Assembly (NCBI GenBank): GCA_002943765.1
Contig: PQWQ01000012.1
Coordinates: forward strand, 372,001-436,000
Length of the DNA stretch: 64,000 nt
DNA from: Psoroptes ovis
Taxonomy: Eukaryota > Arthropoda > Arachnida > Sarcoptiformes > Psoroptidae
Reading direction: 5' to 3'
A program made the translations under genes and the position numbers. The notes below the pieces were generated by a model that did not search any database, had not been told where the DNA came from, and saw nothing but the letters and a program-made list of their open reading frames with translations. Below, one piece after another: positions 10,413-23,016 of this stretch. How positions within the stretch are numbered: position 1 is the first letter of the stretch; each line of letters begins with the position of its first letter.

Positions 10413-13400
10413 TCAATAAAGATTAGATGATTAATTTCATGTATTGATATCTCATTCATTCTCAAGCTTTAACCCTTTGAATGATTTCAGTTTTCTACCT
10501 TAAAATAGCCTCATCAATCATAACGAACGAGAGAGGATGACGTCCGCAGACCCACATCCAGTACAAGACATCGTTCATCGATCAATTCGAATATCTGTAT
10601 CTGTATCAACTGTATCTGTACCATCGAACAAGATTGGAAATCTTCATTAATCCATTTCACAACGATTAATTTTTGTTTGTTTGTTTTTGTTATTCAATGA
10701 ATGATACTAATGAGAAATTTTCACAAAGATTGCGGAACTTAGTCGATGATGATGATAATATCATCATCATCAGCATCAACATCGTCACACGCTGATCACA
10801 TATACACATTTACAACCACCATAAATAAAAGCAAAACACATCTTCAGCTATGTGAAATATTTGAATTTGATTCGAATTATTTTGAAATTCGATTTAAATA
10901 TATTTCCGTGTATTGCAAGCCGTATTTGTTTCGACGATCAAAAAACTATTTCAACGATCAAAACAACTCTTCATTTATTACGATTTAATCGATTTGTATT
11001 TGTCTGTGTCGATCAATGTATGGTACGTATGTGTGTGTGTAATGTAATCAGACGATGTTGTTGTTGTTTTTGATGCTGATTATCACCTGTTGATCATTAC
11101 AAGTTGTTTCGTGATATCTTACATTATTTTCATTTGTTTGTTGTTTTTTAAATGACATTTAAATAAATGTACTCGATTTAAATGAAAACAAATTCAAATC
11201 AAATCAAATCAAATGAATATCAATGATGATGATGATGAGTTATAATGGTGGGGGATGCAAAGGCAAAGGGAAGAAAATCAAGCTCCTGCAATATGTGGGG
11301 TTGGATAGAACCTTTGAACAGGTGGCAGTGGAGAGATAAGGCCTTCACAGAGAGATAGGTATGAAAAGATGGCAAACATCAACGATGGCAATCGTCAGAC
11401 ATTGCGGACATGCAAAAGGATGCGGCTGTTTAGCACGATGAGATCAAGATGAAGATGCTTTAATGACATTATCGATGCCGATTGATTTCTTGTTTTTGAA
11501 AATTTTCAAATTAATTTAAATTAATTCAAATTCAATTAAACTAAATTCAAATCAAATGAATGAAATCTTCAATCATTTCGTATGACTTTCGTTTTAATTA
11601 TAATTTTTGAATTGCAATCGAAGCAATTTCGTTATCAATTTGCAACCTTGCAAAAAAAAAAAAAATGTTTGCGCATCTTTGATCCGAGAAAAAAAATCGG
11701 AAAAATGATTTTCTTCACTTATTCAATCGATTTTCGAACATTATTTCATTGATTGATCAAATAATCATCATAACAATGATAACAGTTGATGATTAGTGAG
11801 TGATATTAATAAGTTGTCCCATAAGTTCTTGCCGGTCATATCGTAGAAAATCATTGGAAAAATCGGCAAGAACTTATGGGACAACCTAATACAATCGAAC
11901 ATGGTCTAATAATCGACAGACTTAAAATCCGCGACAAGTTTCGATGATAATCAAATAGTGTTGGCCAAAAGGATTTGGCAGTGGTCAAATCATCTAATTT
12001 TAGGCTAAATTCAGTGAAAAAGTAGGCCAATTTCATTTTTTCAATTATTCATTTTTCAGTACATTTGGAGTTTCAAAGAGGTTCAAAGGCTCAAAGGTTT
12101 AATTGGATTTTTTTCTTCTAAGATCAAAGCCCATTAAAAATGGATCAACATTTGTGGATCAAAATCAGATCAGTGGCTGTGGTTGTGGCAAGGCTATGTG
12201 ATCACCGATCACATTGACAATCAGCCGATAATCTATGATCAGTGCATTCATTGGAAATGATAATTTCTTACGAAGAAATATTTACGGAAACAAAATATTT
12301 TTGAAAGGGGCAAATTTCTTCAATTGTTACACCTTAAAAAATAAAAAATTCAAGTTCACTGAATTTACATTTCTCTAATTTCATTTTCACATTTTTAAAC
12401 AAATCAAAACAAACGAAATTGAAATTGATGTAAATCAATTTTTAAGGGCTTGAATCATAGGCCCTAAGAGATTTAGAGGAAATAAAAAAATTGAGTTTAA
12501 AGCTGTCAGCAACGGGTAAACACGTTTTTTTGAGGGTTCAATTAAAATTATATTAACGTAGCAGTACGTCTCATTTTGGGTAGTGTCATGATTTTGCCGG
12601 CAGCAAATGACAGTATTCTAAAAATTTTGATGACCAGTTTTGAGGCAAAATTTTTTTGAAATTTTCAAATTCATAAATTCAATCAAATCATTAAATCAAT
12701 AATCATTTATCATTTACATAATGATTAATAAATAATACAATGTAATAAGACAATCAACATGTTTTTGTGTCTATACGTTTGTTGGAAGGGAAAATTTTCA
12801 ACAAAAGAAAATGAAACAAGGAAATTCAAATCAAATGCAAGTCCATGGATACATAAATCAATTTGAAACGAATTGATTGCACTGGCCAACAACAACAACA
12901 AGCAAACAACAAAGTTCATGATCAATTGTTTCGAGCATTGAATCAATTGTAAATCAATATGATTCAATGTTATCAACCATTACAAACATGATTGATTATG
13001 GTCATTAGCGCTGCCAAACGATCGGTCGTTTCATGGCCACATCGTTTCGGCCATTTTTTGAACCATTTTGATGATAATATCAGCAGAAACAGTTGTAAAC
13101 TTGAACTTTGAAAAAATTTGAATTTTTAAAAATTAGATCAATGTAAAATCAATGTGCAATTGGACTACGATTGATAAATTGATTAAAAATGAATATGAAA
13201 ATTGACTGACTGATTGATGGCCATTGACTTATAAACGCGTGCGGATGTATAATAGGATGTTTGCACGTGCTGCCAAAGGCATTGATCTATTGTATGGCGG
13301 AGAAATGAATTTGAATAAATGATGAATGAATTTTTGAATGCAAATTTCACTCATGAAAGGTTTTACCCTCTACCTAACCCTTGAATGCTTAACCACTAAA

Positions 13401-14832
13401 CGCTTAACCATTGAATGGCAACGATTTCAGGTATGAATTTCGATTCGATAAAATTCAAAGATTCAAAGGGAAATGGGGTCTTGGCGAAAACTTGTGTAAA
13501 TCAACGAGCTGCGGGACACCAGTAAATTGAAAAAGAAAAGGTTTAAGTCTGTCTTTTTTTTATATTTTGATTGAAATACGATCGATTTAATCGAAATAAA
13601 TAATAGATAGGTTATTGATTGACCGGTTTTATTCAATGAATTCAATGAATGGTTGAAATAAGATCAGTCAATTGTTTTAATTAAAAAACAGATACAAAAA
13701 CCAGAAAAAAAAACTGAATTAATTATTACGAAAAATCAATCAAAACAATCAATGATAATCAATCGATTATTCGAATAATCAATCGATTATAAAATTGACT
13801 GAATTAAATCAATTGAACCACGGTGAACATACAACCGATATAAACACAAAGATACACAAGCAGCCAGATACAAATTATCATTCGAAAGACGATCAAAAAC
13901 GATAAAAATTGTTCATAGCTCCAAGCGATTTGACCAGAAAAAATTGAAATTTCAAAGCCTGATACCTGATAAATCTTTGATAAACCTTTTTCGAGACAAA
14001 AAAAACACTTTCGATTATCGATTATCGAGAGCTTAAAATCACCTTATTTAGATTCGATTTCGCAGGTAAATCAGGTTGAAAAATTAATAAAAAGTGAATC
14101 AATCAATCATTCGATCAATATTCGGATACAACGGGTAAATCGGTAACAACTTTGGAAACACTTCAAACAACCAGACAACAACAACAACAACAAGCGTAAC
14201 GACAACTTAGCCAGTGAATCATGAATTGAAATGATCTGAATTAATTGATTAATTCAGTTCCATGAGAAATGGTAATACATGAATAAATGTTGATATAATC
14301 AATCATATATTTTCATGTTTCATTCATTTCATATGGATGATCATATCACTGATTAATGATATCATTGATCAATGATCATTCAGAGATGTTCATCCAATGA
14401 TATGATCAACCAATGATGATGATGATATTCAATGGATGAAGCAGGAAAAAATGGTTAAGAGGTAGCAGGTACAGGCACCGGAGAAGGTCTGTTACTATGA
14501 GGACTAAGGTTATACATATTCTCAGGGTATACCTATTAAAATATGAATATGAATATGAATTGATTATAATGATTATGTTTTAATTTAAAATTATTAGGTG
14601 AATAAATATGAATGAATCAGTGAATTTAAAATGTATAGCCCTGTTGTAATGGTTTTCAATGAATATTGATGAATGAATTGATCAATTGATTGATTTTATA
14701 AAACCAGTCTACGATAGATGCGCAGGGTGGCTGCCAAACGCCAAGAGGTGGGTTGGCTGGCTGCGCAAGTTGTTTTAACATGCTTTGATTTGAGCGTGAT
14801 TCGACATGATTTGAGATGACACATGTATCTTG
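10413..14832. other. intergenic DNA, no confident gene
   Basis: Mostly AT-rich sequence. A purine-rich, more GC-rich patch (11220-11470) has no convincing frame and no RNA family I recognise. One mariner-like MITE lies at 11809-11889. The open frames at 12725-12976 and 13463-13645 on the minus strand look random; the Leu run in the first comes from a caa repeat. No tRNA-like B box was found by eye. Confidence 0.4.
11809..11889. mobile_element. mariner-type MITE (copy 1)
   Basis: Foldback element of about 80 bp. Its left arm is gttgtcccataagttcttgc and its right arm is the reverse complement, ending acaacctaa. This copy has the longest loop (about 29 nt) and a mutated left end (ATAAG in place of TTAGG). 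The TTAGGTTG-type terminus and TA flanks are typical of mariner-family transposons. There is no internal coding capacity. Confidence 0.8.
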
Positions 14833-15523
14833 TCATGTTTTTAGTGCATAATGGCGAGACTGAAGGCGACCTAAATCGCGTAAATTGATTCGGTGATCCA
14901 AAATTCGTTTTGGTCTAATGACATCAAAGGTACATCCAGATCGACGCCTGATGATCATTGACCAACACATTGGTTGATCAGGTATCGAGTCTTCTGCAAA
15001 CAAATAACGAATGCGATTAGTCAATGCGACCATCAATTTGCTGACCATCTTGATTTACTCGAAAAAACAATTAATCATTCGTAAACGATCGGAAATGTAT
15101 GCATGCATTCGACAGGCGTCGAATCATTTGTTCGATCAATAATCTTTGAGCCTCACACAGATCACACAAATCATTTCGATGCTGCTGCTGCTGCAGCAGC
15201 AGCAGCAGTGCACGGTAGATTACCGGTCGAAAATAATTGATGGATCATAATCACAAATGAAAACAAGCTCGATCAAATGCCTTGATCAAGTATTGGATCA
15301 AGCATGTTGTTCGCTCGCGCAAATCATCATCAATCAGTTTGACTCCAAAAAAAAGATGTTCAAAGATATATGATTTGTTTCCGAGCAGATAACATGGTAA
15401 ATAATCGTTGAACATCTTCAACTTCGTGTCGTGTATTTTTGGTGGAACAATTTTCCAAAAATATTTTTTAAAAATTTTAAAAAACAAAAATTTTAAAATA
15501 TTTTCCCGAAAAATCATTTTCAT
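14833..15523 (-). pseudogene. decayed protein-like sequence, family unknown
   Basis: On the minus strand three adjacent stretches read like ordinary protein rather than low-complexity sequence. 15523-15251 contains KIHDTKLKMFNDYLPCYLL and LIDDDLRERTTCLIQYL. 15235-15070 contains NDLCDLCEAQRLLIEQMI. 15048-14833 contains MVSKLMVALTNRIRYLF and CTFDVIRPKRILDHRI. The first two share a frame broken by two TGA codons. The third needs a shift. A (GCT)n(GCA)n palindrome sits in the middle. No splice pattern restored one frame. It may be a broken gene, an element relic, or a gene with introns I mis-modelled. I do not recognise the family. Confidence 0.3.
15180..15207. repeat. 28-bp perfect trinucleotide palindrome
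   Basis: GCT repeats run directly into GCA repeats, giving a fully self-complementary stretch. It can form a hairpin or cruciform and is a likely site of length instability. Confidence 0.75.
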
Positions 15524-15739
15524 TTAAAATCAATGATTTATTATTTAAAATGGATTGAATCACTGAAATTTCACTTTCACTGATTTTCAAAATAAATAAA
15601 TAAATCAAACATCAATAAAACTAACTGAACAACAAGGAGCCGAATCAACAACATCAAGATGATAATTCAAAAGTGGTAAATCGAGTTTTTTGCTTTTTTT
15701 AATAATTATCATCGATTTCCTACCAGTGAAAATATGCAA

Positions 15740-16136
15740 GTTGGGAATAATACACAAGTGAAAATACACACCAGCCACCATCACAGGTAACCGTTAAGGT
15801 GGTGGAGACCAACTGGGTAAAATTACCGGATAACTTGACTGAAAATTGCTCAATTATCATCATCATCGAAGATATTCGAGTTATTCGTAATATGTATCGA
15901 ACTTGGCAAAGATGTTTTGGGGCGGAAAAAATTTGCCGAATTTAGATATTTGAAATTAGATCAGACATATCGAAGATATACCTTGTTGAGCATATCGTTG
16001 AAGATGGCTAAGAAAAACATCAGATCATTCGAATTCGATGCAACAAGGGTTTCGAAGTTCCCGAAGTTCGAGAAGCTTTTGCTGGATTGAAATCCATGTC
16101 ATTCGGCACCGATTACGGTCTCAAATATGATCGATG
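15740..16136 (+). pseudogene. decayed protein-like sequence on plus strand
   Basis: A single plus-strand frame runs about 130 codons with two internal stops (TAG, TAA) and ends at a TGA. It contains VTVKVVETNWVKLPDNL, EDIRVIRNMYRTWQRC and CNKGFEVPEVREAFAGLK, which look like real protein. Bases are less AT-rich than the surroundings. I cannot name a family. It may belong with the relic on the other strand just upstream, and the pair is bracketed by tggctgcgca at about 14750 and 16182. Confidence 0.25.
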
Positions 16137-16980
16137 AATCATCTTTTTCAGAGCATCTTCGCCCCAACCAGATACCGTTACCTGGCTGCGCAGCCCTGGT
16201 AAAATTATTACCTGGTTTTACAGTTCAACAATAATTGAACATTTCGAATCAATGTTTAATAATTAAGAAATAATTAATTTTCTTATTTTCTCCAAAATTA
16301 CAAATTTCTTCTTAGAAAAAAATAGAAAAATTAAGAAAAAGTAAAAGTGATTTAATTCAAAAAAAACTGGACATTCAATCGAGCAATATCTGGCGCGGCT
16401 CTCTCTCTCTCTCCTCATTCAAAGCATTTGACCTGCACCTTTTGCATCCATTTCAATTCCATTTCTTGGGATGGACTAATTTGCTCTTAACAATTTACAA
16501 CGATATTTGTCTCGTTGTTTGTCTCTTGTTGCGCTGAGAACTCAAAGGTATTAGCCTCTCTAGATCTTTAATTAGCCTGATCAAATCGTTGCGCACAAGA
16601 ACAAAGTAAGAAATCGAAGAAAGAAATGGTCGCCGAAGAAAGAAATCAACGAAAATCAAATTTGAATCGTAATCTATAAAAATGGTTAATCATTTCAATG
16701 TGGCCATTTTCCTGTTTTCATTTTCGAATTGGAAATTACGCAAGCTGTATGACTATCAAAGGATATTTGTTTGATGATTTGTGAACATGATTTATACATG
16801 ATTGGTAGCCATCGATCATTGAAAATGATCTGAATTTACTTTGATTCGTTTTTTTCTAAATTCAACACAACCACCTGTTGATTCAGGAATATTTGTATTC
16901 ATTCAATAACAACAAATATTTGAGTAAATCAATCAATCAATCGATTAATCGTCAAAACTTGAAATAATCATCGAATCATT
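16137..16980. other. upstream region of secreted repeat protein
   Basis: Contains a short (CT)n run at 16399-16413 and AT-rich DNA leading to the start of the next gene. GAGA-type repeats like this often lie in arthropod promoters, but no TATA box is evident near the start. Confidence 0.35.
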
Positions 16981-19900
16981 ATGCATTCAAAAACATTGAT
17001 ATTCATATTGGTTAGTGATCGATGTTGGAAATTAAGATTAAGTCAATTATGATTAAATTTCATTTAATTTTTCATTTAATTTAGTTATTTGGGAGCTTTT
17101 TCGTGGTGAATTGTGATGAATTATCATTCGATGATGATAACAATAATAGCAAATCACCATCAACACTGAAAAAAGCACGTGAAATAACATCATTATCAGT
17201 ATCAGCACCGATGACACCTGAAGCAACATCATTTTTATCAAGTTTTACATCATCATTATTATCACCATCATCATCATCATCATCATCTAAATCATCCACA
17301 TCATCATCATCGATACCATCGGTCATTGAATCTGGTTTTGAACCATTGATTACAACATCAACAGGATCATCAGGACCATCATTATCATCATCATCATCAT
17401 CATCGTCATCGGAATCATCTGATTTATCATCATTTTTATCCACATCATTGATACCACAATCGAATACATTATTATCACCAAGATGGACACAATCATCAAG
17501 ACAAGAATCATCACAAACACCATGGAGTCCAATCATAACATCATCATCATCATCATCATCACGATCAGATAATATTCATCATGGTCCATTATCAGTGATA
17601 TCATTTGATCATCCAGATGATGTAAATTATGAATCGAATGATCATTATTCATCATCACCAGCCATGGAATATTCATCATCAAGAAATCATTTTGCATCAC
17701 GTTCGAATTCAAATAATCATCATCATCATCATCATACATCATCGATATTCGAAAATATTAATGATTATATGAAAAATGATGGTCATAGTAGCATCAATAT
17801 TGGTGATAATGGTGTTGGTGTTCGTGCAAATAATTTTGTTATCGATGAAAATGGCCACATAGAACCGATTGTATCGTTTAGATCATCGAAAGAATCATCA
17901 TTCGTTCCGACAAAATCGAAAATGATTGTCGAATCTTCGGAACCAGAATCATCATATGTTGATCAATATCAGGAATATCATCATGATCAAAGGTATTTCA
18001 TAAATTTTCAAATGAGTTAATTTGAATTAATTTTCATTTGATTTATTCCACATGAATAGACCATCACCAAGTGAATATGATAATGGTATAGTCGATGATC
18101 ATGGTCACGGAGATAATGGTCATGGTAATGAATATGAATCATATCCTGAACCACCACCACCACCACCACCACAATATCACGAATCGTCTGATTCTTCTTA
18201 TCATGGACCATCAGAGCCATATCCAGAACATCAAAACTATGGACCACCACCAGAACCCTATCCAGAACATCAGGACTATGGACCACCCCCGCCCCCGCCG
18301 CCAGAACCATATCCTGAAGCACATGGCTATGGACCACCACCACCGCCGCCACCAGAGCCATATCCAGAACATCAAGAATATTTACCACCACCACCAGAAC
18401 CACATCCACCATCACAATATTTAGATCATAATCATTATGATGAAGAATATGGTGAAATATTACCGAAGGTTCATTTGAAAAAACCAGCAACAGTTGGTGA
18501 TATGTACGGGAAAAAATCACGGAAAAGCAATCAACAAGACAGTATGAGTAGTCAAAGTGAATATGGTGCAACAATAACATCGACCGAATACAAGACTGGA
18601 CATTACATAAGGCCGAAAGGTAGCCGATATCCCAAAGCATTTCGGCGTCATTCGACGAAACCTAAAACAGTAACAAAAGTATTCACCGTACCGCAACCAA
18701 TACCGGATGAAGATTATTATAAACCGAAAAAATTCGAAATGCCATCAATCGAAATACCAGGATTGGATAAATTATTGAATAATGGTGGTAAAATGATTGA
18801 AAATAGTGATTTAGTTAAGAATTCTGGCCTTAAAATACCAACATTGCCCGGTATTGATTTTCATAATATTTTCGGTAATCTTTTCGGTAAAAAAGGACCA
18901 CCAGCAATATCGGTAGCGGCACCAGAATCATTAGGAAATTTGATTGCACCATTACTTGGACATGGTAAACCACCATCAATTAATATGCCAAATATTGAAT
19001 TAGGTGGTGATTTATTCGGAAATAATCATGGTGATGATGATGATCATGGTGGCCATGGACATGGCGGTGGTGGTCATCATTCGTATCATGGTGGTGGACA
19101 TGGTGATTATGATGATCATGTTGGTGCTCATAGTACGGTCATACATCATTCACGGCCACATAAAGAAAAGCCAAAAACGAAACTGGTCGGTTTTAGTGTA
19201 CCAGATTTTATGAAAAACAGTAAGAAATTTATCAGCGAATTTGATATGCCAAAAATTGATTTCTCTGGTCAACATGAAAGCGGCTTGACGTTGCCACATT
19301 TCGAAATGAAACCAACACGTAGCAAAGGGAAATCACCGAAAATTACGGCCATCGCTCCGATGCCATCACTTCATATATTGAAACATATCAATTTACCACT
19401 ACCAAAAGTACCGAAAATGCGTATGCCCGAGCTGGGTCCATTCCGTAATTTTAAAATGCCAAAATTAGATCTGACCAAAAGTATTGATTTGAAAGCGCTG
19501 CGTCATATTGGTAATATTCGATTACCATCAAAACGTGATAGTGGACTGTCGTTGGCGGCTATGGAAAATTCCCCCAAACCATCATATTTGCCTGCACCAT
19601 TAATGTTTTTGAAATCCATCCCAACGAAACATAAATTATTTCGTTTAAAAAAGAAAAAAAAGAAATCGAAATTCAACAAAAAGAAACGAATAATCATGTC
19701 CAACATTGATAACAATGAGCAGCAGCCACAGCCACAGCCATCACAACAACAAATGGAAATAGTTAAACCAATGGTCGAACCAATAATGCAACCATTGATG
19801 GAATCAATGATGACCGAAGATGAAATATTATCGTTGAAAAAATATCATAAAATTATAACAGCATACCCGTTGACTGATGAAAAAAATCGAATCAACGGAC

Positions 19901-20247
19901 ATGTTGTGGTCGAAGATTACCCGAATGGTCGCCAACAACAAGGACCATATGATGATGGTGGTGAACCTGAATTGGATTGTAGTCAATTGGATAAATTGCT
20001 ACAACAACAGCAGCAACAAGGCAAACAAAAACCGATTAAAATTCTAAAACAAGCGCAGCAGCAGCAAGAGCAACAAGCTGATGATCACCAAGATGAAGAC
20101 CGAGCGCAATATGAAACGAAAGAGGTCAAAACCATTGTAAAAAGTGGCAAAGCAAAATCGAATGATGATAACGGCGAAGAGGTTACCGTACAAGATGAAT
20201 TGAAATTTACATCACTTGCTGAATTATTAGGGTTGAAAAGGTCTTGA
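16981..20247 (+). CDS. secreted Ser/Pro/His-rich repeat protein, possible structural or cuticular
   Basis: Three exons: 16981-17010, 17085-17992, 18060-20247 (introns 74 and 67 nt), 1041 aa. The small first exon supplies a clean signal peptide (MHSKTLIFILLFGSFFVVNC). Exon 2 is Ser/Asp-rich with poly-Ser and poly-His. Exon 3 begins with four to five copies of a repeat of about 20 residues built on PEPYPEHQxYGPPPP, like proline/tyrosine modules of extracellular matrix or cuticle proteins. It continues through a His/Gly/Asp block (DDHGGHGHGGGGHH), repeated IPxLPGID-like and PKMRMPELG-like motifs, a Lys-rich segment (KKKKKKSKFNKKKR) and a Gln-rich acidic tail. No catalytic domain is visible. Secretion is well supported; the structural role is inference. 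Confidence 0.7.
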
Positions 20248-20576
20248 AAACAAAACACTAATAGGTGCCAACCTTGACATATTGATATGATTTTTAAAAA
20301 AAAATATCTTATCTAAATATAAAACAAACTAATTATTTTTTTTACCTCGTATAATTATCTTTTTAATCATACATGAACACACATACATTCATAAACAAAT
20401 GATAATTCTGAATCACCATTCAAACACCGAGATTTTTATCATTGATTGACTTGTAAATAAATAAACAAAATTAATTAAAATTTACCTTGAAATCAAATGA
20501 TCAGATGATTTTGGTGATCGATTGATTGATTAATCGAATCAAATCAAATCAAATCAAAGGTGCTCGAAAGGTCATT

Positions 20577-20756
20577 ATGCTGGCAATTGAATCATTTGAT
20601 TACATGATGACATATGATTTAATCGACGATTTGCAGACTAATCTCGCTGATGGATCACTGATAATCAACACCCTTAATGATAATCAAAAGATGGTAAAGA
20701 ATTTGATTGAATTCGGTACGATTGATGGTATAATGCTCGATCATATGTTTTCATAA
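20577..20756 (+). CDS. short hypothetical open frame
   Basis: From an internal ATG the frame gives 59 aa (MLAIESFDYMM..DHMFS) with balanced, non-repetitive composition, such as DLQTNLADGSLIINTL. It has no signal peptide or known motif. It may be a small gene, an exon, or a relic. I do not recognise it. Confidence 0.2.
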   Translation: MLAIESFDYMMTYDLIDDLQTNLADGSLIINTLNDNQKMVKNLIEFGTIDGIMLDHMFS

Positions 20757-21076
20757 TTCACCAATGGTAAAGCATTGAAGAGTTCATTGAATTTGGATGA
20801 TGTCTTAAAAATCAACTCAAATTGATTTGACTAAAGTTTATTTGATTTCTTCCAATCATCGTGAGCAGCAGAAATCATAAATAAATAAATAAACAATTGA
20901 AAATCACTGACATCTTTGATTTTTTTTGCTTTTTCATGATAAAATTATCAATCGATTGATGATTGATCAATGATAAATCATCAAATGATTATTGATCAAT
21001 CGATTGATCATATGTTGTTGATGTATGCAATTGACTGATGAATTTATCTTTATGGCCAAATAATGTTTATTTTGGC

Positions 21077-21084
21077 TATAAATA
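21077..21084 (+). promoter_or_regulatory. TATA-box-like element for cathepsin C
   Basis: TATAAATA about 145 bases before the cathepsin C start codon. A transcription start some 30 bases downstream would give a 5' UTR near 115 nt. Confidence 0.45.
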
Positions 21085-21227
21085 AACATTGATTGATTCA
21101 AATCAATTATTGGAGACGTAGTCAAAATTTTCATAATTCTCCACATCGATTCATTAATCGTTAATTCATTCATTTATATTTGGTTGATCATCATTCAATG
21201 ATCATTGATTCGTTCTGGTCAAAAACA

Positions 21228-22721
21228 ATGAAATTAAACTATTTAATTGTATTCATAATTGTTTATTGTGGCCACCAATTACAACAATGTGTAGCCGATA
21301 CACCAGCCAATTGTACATATGAAGATATTAAAGGTTATTGGCTGTTCAAAGAAACTGATCCGATTAAGAATCGTTATGAAAAATGTGATGATAATGGTCA
21401 CAGTGATGATTATAAGCGAAAAATTTACTTGCGTTTAGATTATCCAGACGTTGCCGTTGATAAATTCGGTAATATTGGCCATTGGACATTGATTTATAAT
21501 CAAGGTTTCGAAGTTGTCATCAATTATCGTAAATATTTTGCATTTTCATCATATAAACAATTGTCCGATAATGAAGTGGTTAGTTATTGTCATAAAACAT
21601 TACCCGGTTGGTCACATGATGTACTCGGTAATAATTGGGCTTGTTATGTTGGTCAAAAGCTACAACAATGGGATGATAATGATGATGGTCGTCATCAATT
21701 GATGGCTGAAAATCATGGTAAAAAACATATCCAATCACCATTATATTTGAAAAATGTTGATCTACGACATGCATTAAGTGAACAACATGTTAATCATATT
21801 AATTCACGACAAAATCTATGGAAAGCAACTGTTTATACTGAATTACAAACGAAATCGATTGATCATTTAATCAATATGGCTGGTGGTGAAAAATCACGAT
21901 TAATAAGCCGACCGAGCACTGTTGAAGCAACTGAAGAACAGAGAAAATTAGTACAAAGTTTACCACAATCATTTGATTGGCGTAATGTAAACGGTGTCAA
22001 TTATGTATCACCAGTACGTTCACAAGGTAATTGTGGTAGCTGTTATTCATTTGCATCTATGGCAATGCTGGAATCACGTATACGTATTGCAACAAATAAT
22101 ACTCAACAACCAGTATTTTCACCACAAGACATTGTTGATTGTTCTGAATATTCACAAGGTTGTAGCGGTGGTTTCGGTTATTTGATTGCCGGTAAATATG
22201 CACAAGATTTTGGTGTAGTTGAAGAAGAATGTTATCCATATAAAGGCAAAGATGGCAAATGTCAAACCCGATATCAAAATCAAACATTATTAACCGAAAC
22301 AACAACATCAACAAAATGTCGTGAACGTACATTTGTTATTAAATATGGTTATGTTGGTGGTTATTATGGCGGTGCTAATGAAGAGGCTATGATCATTGAA
22401 TTGGTCCTAAATGGTCCAATTGCTGTCGGATTTGAAGTTTATAAAGATTTTTTCACATATAAAAATGGTGTATATTCACATGATGCTAAATATGAAAAAA
22501 TATCAAATTTAGCGGCTGAATTTAATCCATTTTCACTGACAAATCATGCCGTGGTGATTGTTGGTTATGGTCGTGATCCGAAAACTAATGAAAAATATTG
22601 GATTGTCAAAAATAGTTGGGGCACCGAATGGGGTATGGATGGTTATTTTCATATTCGTCGTGGTAACAATGAATGTGGTATCGAAAGTTTACCGATGGCC
22701 GCTGTACCGATACCGAATTAG
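21228..22721 (+). CDS. cathepsin C (dipeptidyl peptidase I)
   Basis: Papain-family C1 lysosomal or secreted cysteine protease that removes dipeptides from N-termini. Single exon, 497 aa, close to the family's usual length. The ATG at 21228 starts a signal peptide (MKLNYLIVFIIVYCGHQL); another in-frame ATG at 21198 is less suitable. The mature chain begins DTPANCTY at residue 24, the hallmark exclusion-domain N-terminus whose Asp binds the substrate amino group. Catalytic residues: Gln in VRSQGNCGSC, Cys272 in CGSCYSFAS, His440 in LTNHAVVIVGYG, Asn462 in VKNSWG. The heavy chain likely starts near LPQSFDWR (245). All family hallmarks are intact, so it should be active. Confidence 0.95.
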   Translation: MKLNYLIVFIIVYCGHQLQQCVADTPANCTYEDIKGYWLFKETDPIKNRYEKCDDNGHSDDYKRKIYLRLDYPDVAVDKFGNIGHWTLIYNQGFEVVINYRKYFAFSSYKQLSDNEVVSYCHKTLPGWSHDVLGNNWACYVGQKLQQWDDNDDGRHQLMAENHGKKHIQSPLYLKNVDLRHALSEQHVNHINSRQNLWKATVYTELQTKSIDHLINMAGGEKSRLISRPSTVEATEEQRKLVQSLPQSFDWRNVNGVNYVSPVRSQGNCGSCYSFASMAMLESRIRIATNNTQQPVFSPQDIVDCSEYSQGCSGGFGYLIAGKYAQDFGVVEEECYPYKGKDGKCQTRYQNQTLLTETTTSTKCRERTFVIKYGYVGGYYGGANEEAMIIELVLNGPIAVGFEVYKDFFTYKNGVYSHDAKYEKISNLAAEFNPFSLTNHAVVIVGYGRDPKTNEKYWIVKNSWGTEWGMDGYFHIRRGNNECGIESLPMAAVPIPN

Positions 22722-23016
22722 GCCTTATTTCGAACATAATTTCAATTCGTAAATCATCAAATCTTTTGTAAATCGAAATAAATAAATAAATGAGTTTTCT
22801 ACATGTTCAAAAATAAATAAGAATCAATTTGATTTTGCTTTAATCATTTTACAATTTGAGTGAAATGAATCAAATGAAATGAAATAGAATACAAAACTTG
22901 TAGGGTTGAATTTGAATGGATGAATTTCGAATGATTTTGGTTTGTCTGCCGTCGTCGAACCAAGTGATTCCGAGAGATCTTTGACGCAATATCATTGAAT
23001 TACGGTGATTGAATGG
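22722..23016. other. convergent 3' flanks of cathepsin C and SmF
   Basis: About 295 bases between two stop codons on opposite strands. Overlapping AATAAA signals for cathepsin C lie at 22778-22791. No further gene. Confidence 0.5.

Larger units (their letters stand above)
20248..21227. other. intergenic and cathepsin C 5' region
   Basis: 3' flank of the secreted repeat protein, with AATAAA signals around 20456-20463, then AT-rich DNA. A frame at 20526-20756 (described separately) may be a short gene or relic. Confidence 0.4.

Noticed and set aside
12725..12976. Possible secreted peptide with Leu-rich start (MNFVVCLLLLLASA)
   Set aside because: The Leu run comes from a CAA repeat, the rest lacks any motif, and no introns or promoter support it.
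17081..17536. Long Asp-rich antisense frame opposite the secreted protein
   Set aside because: It is the mirror of TCA/TCATCA serine codons in the real exon; composition is pure repeat and there are no splice or start signals.
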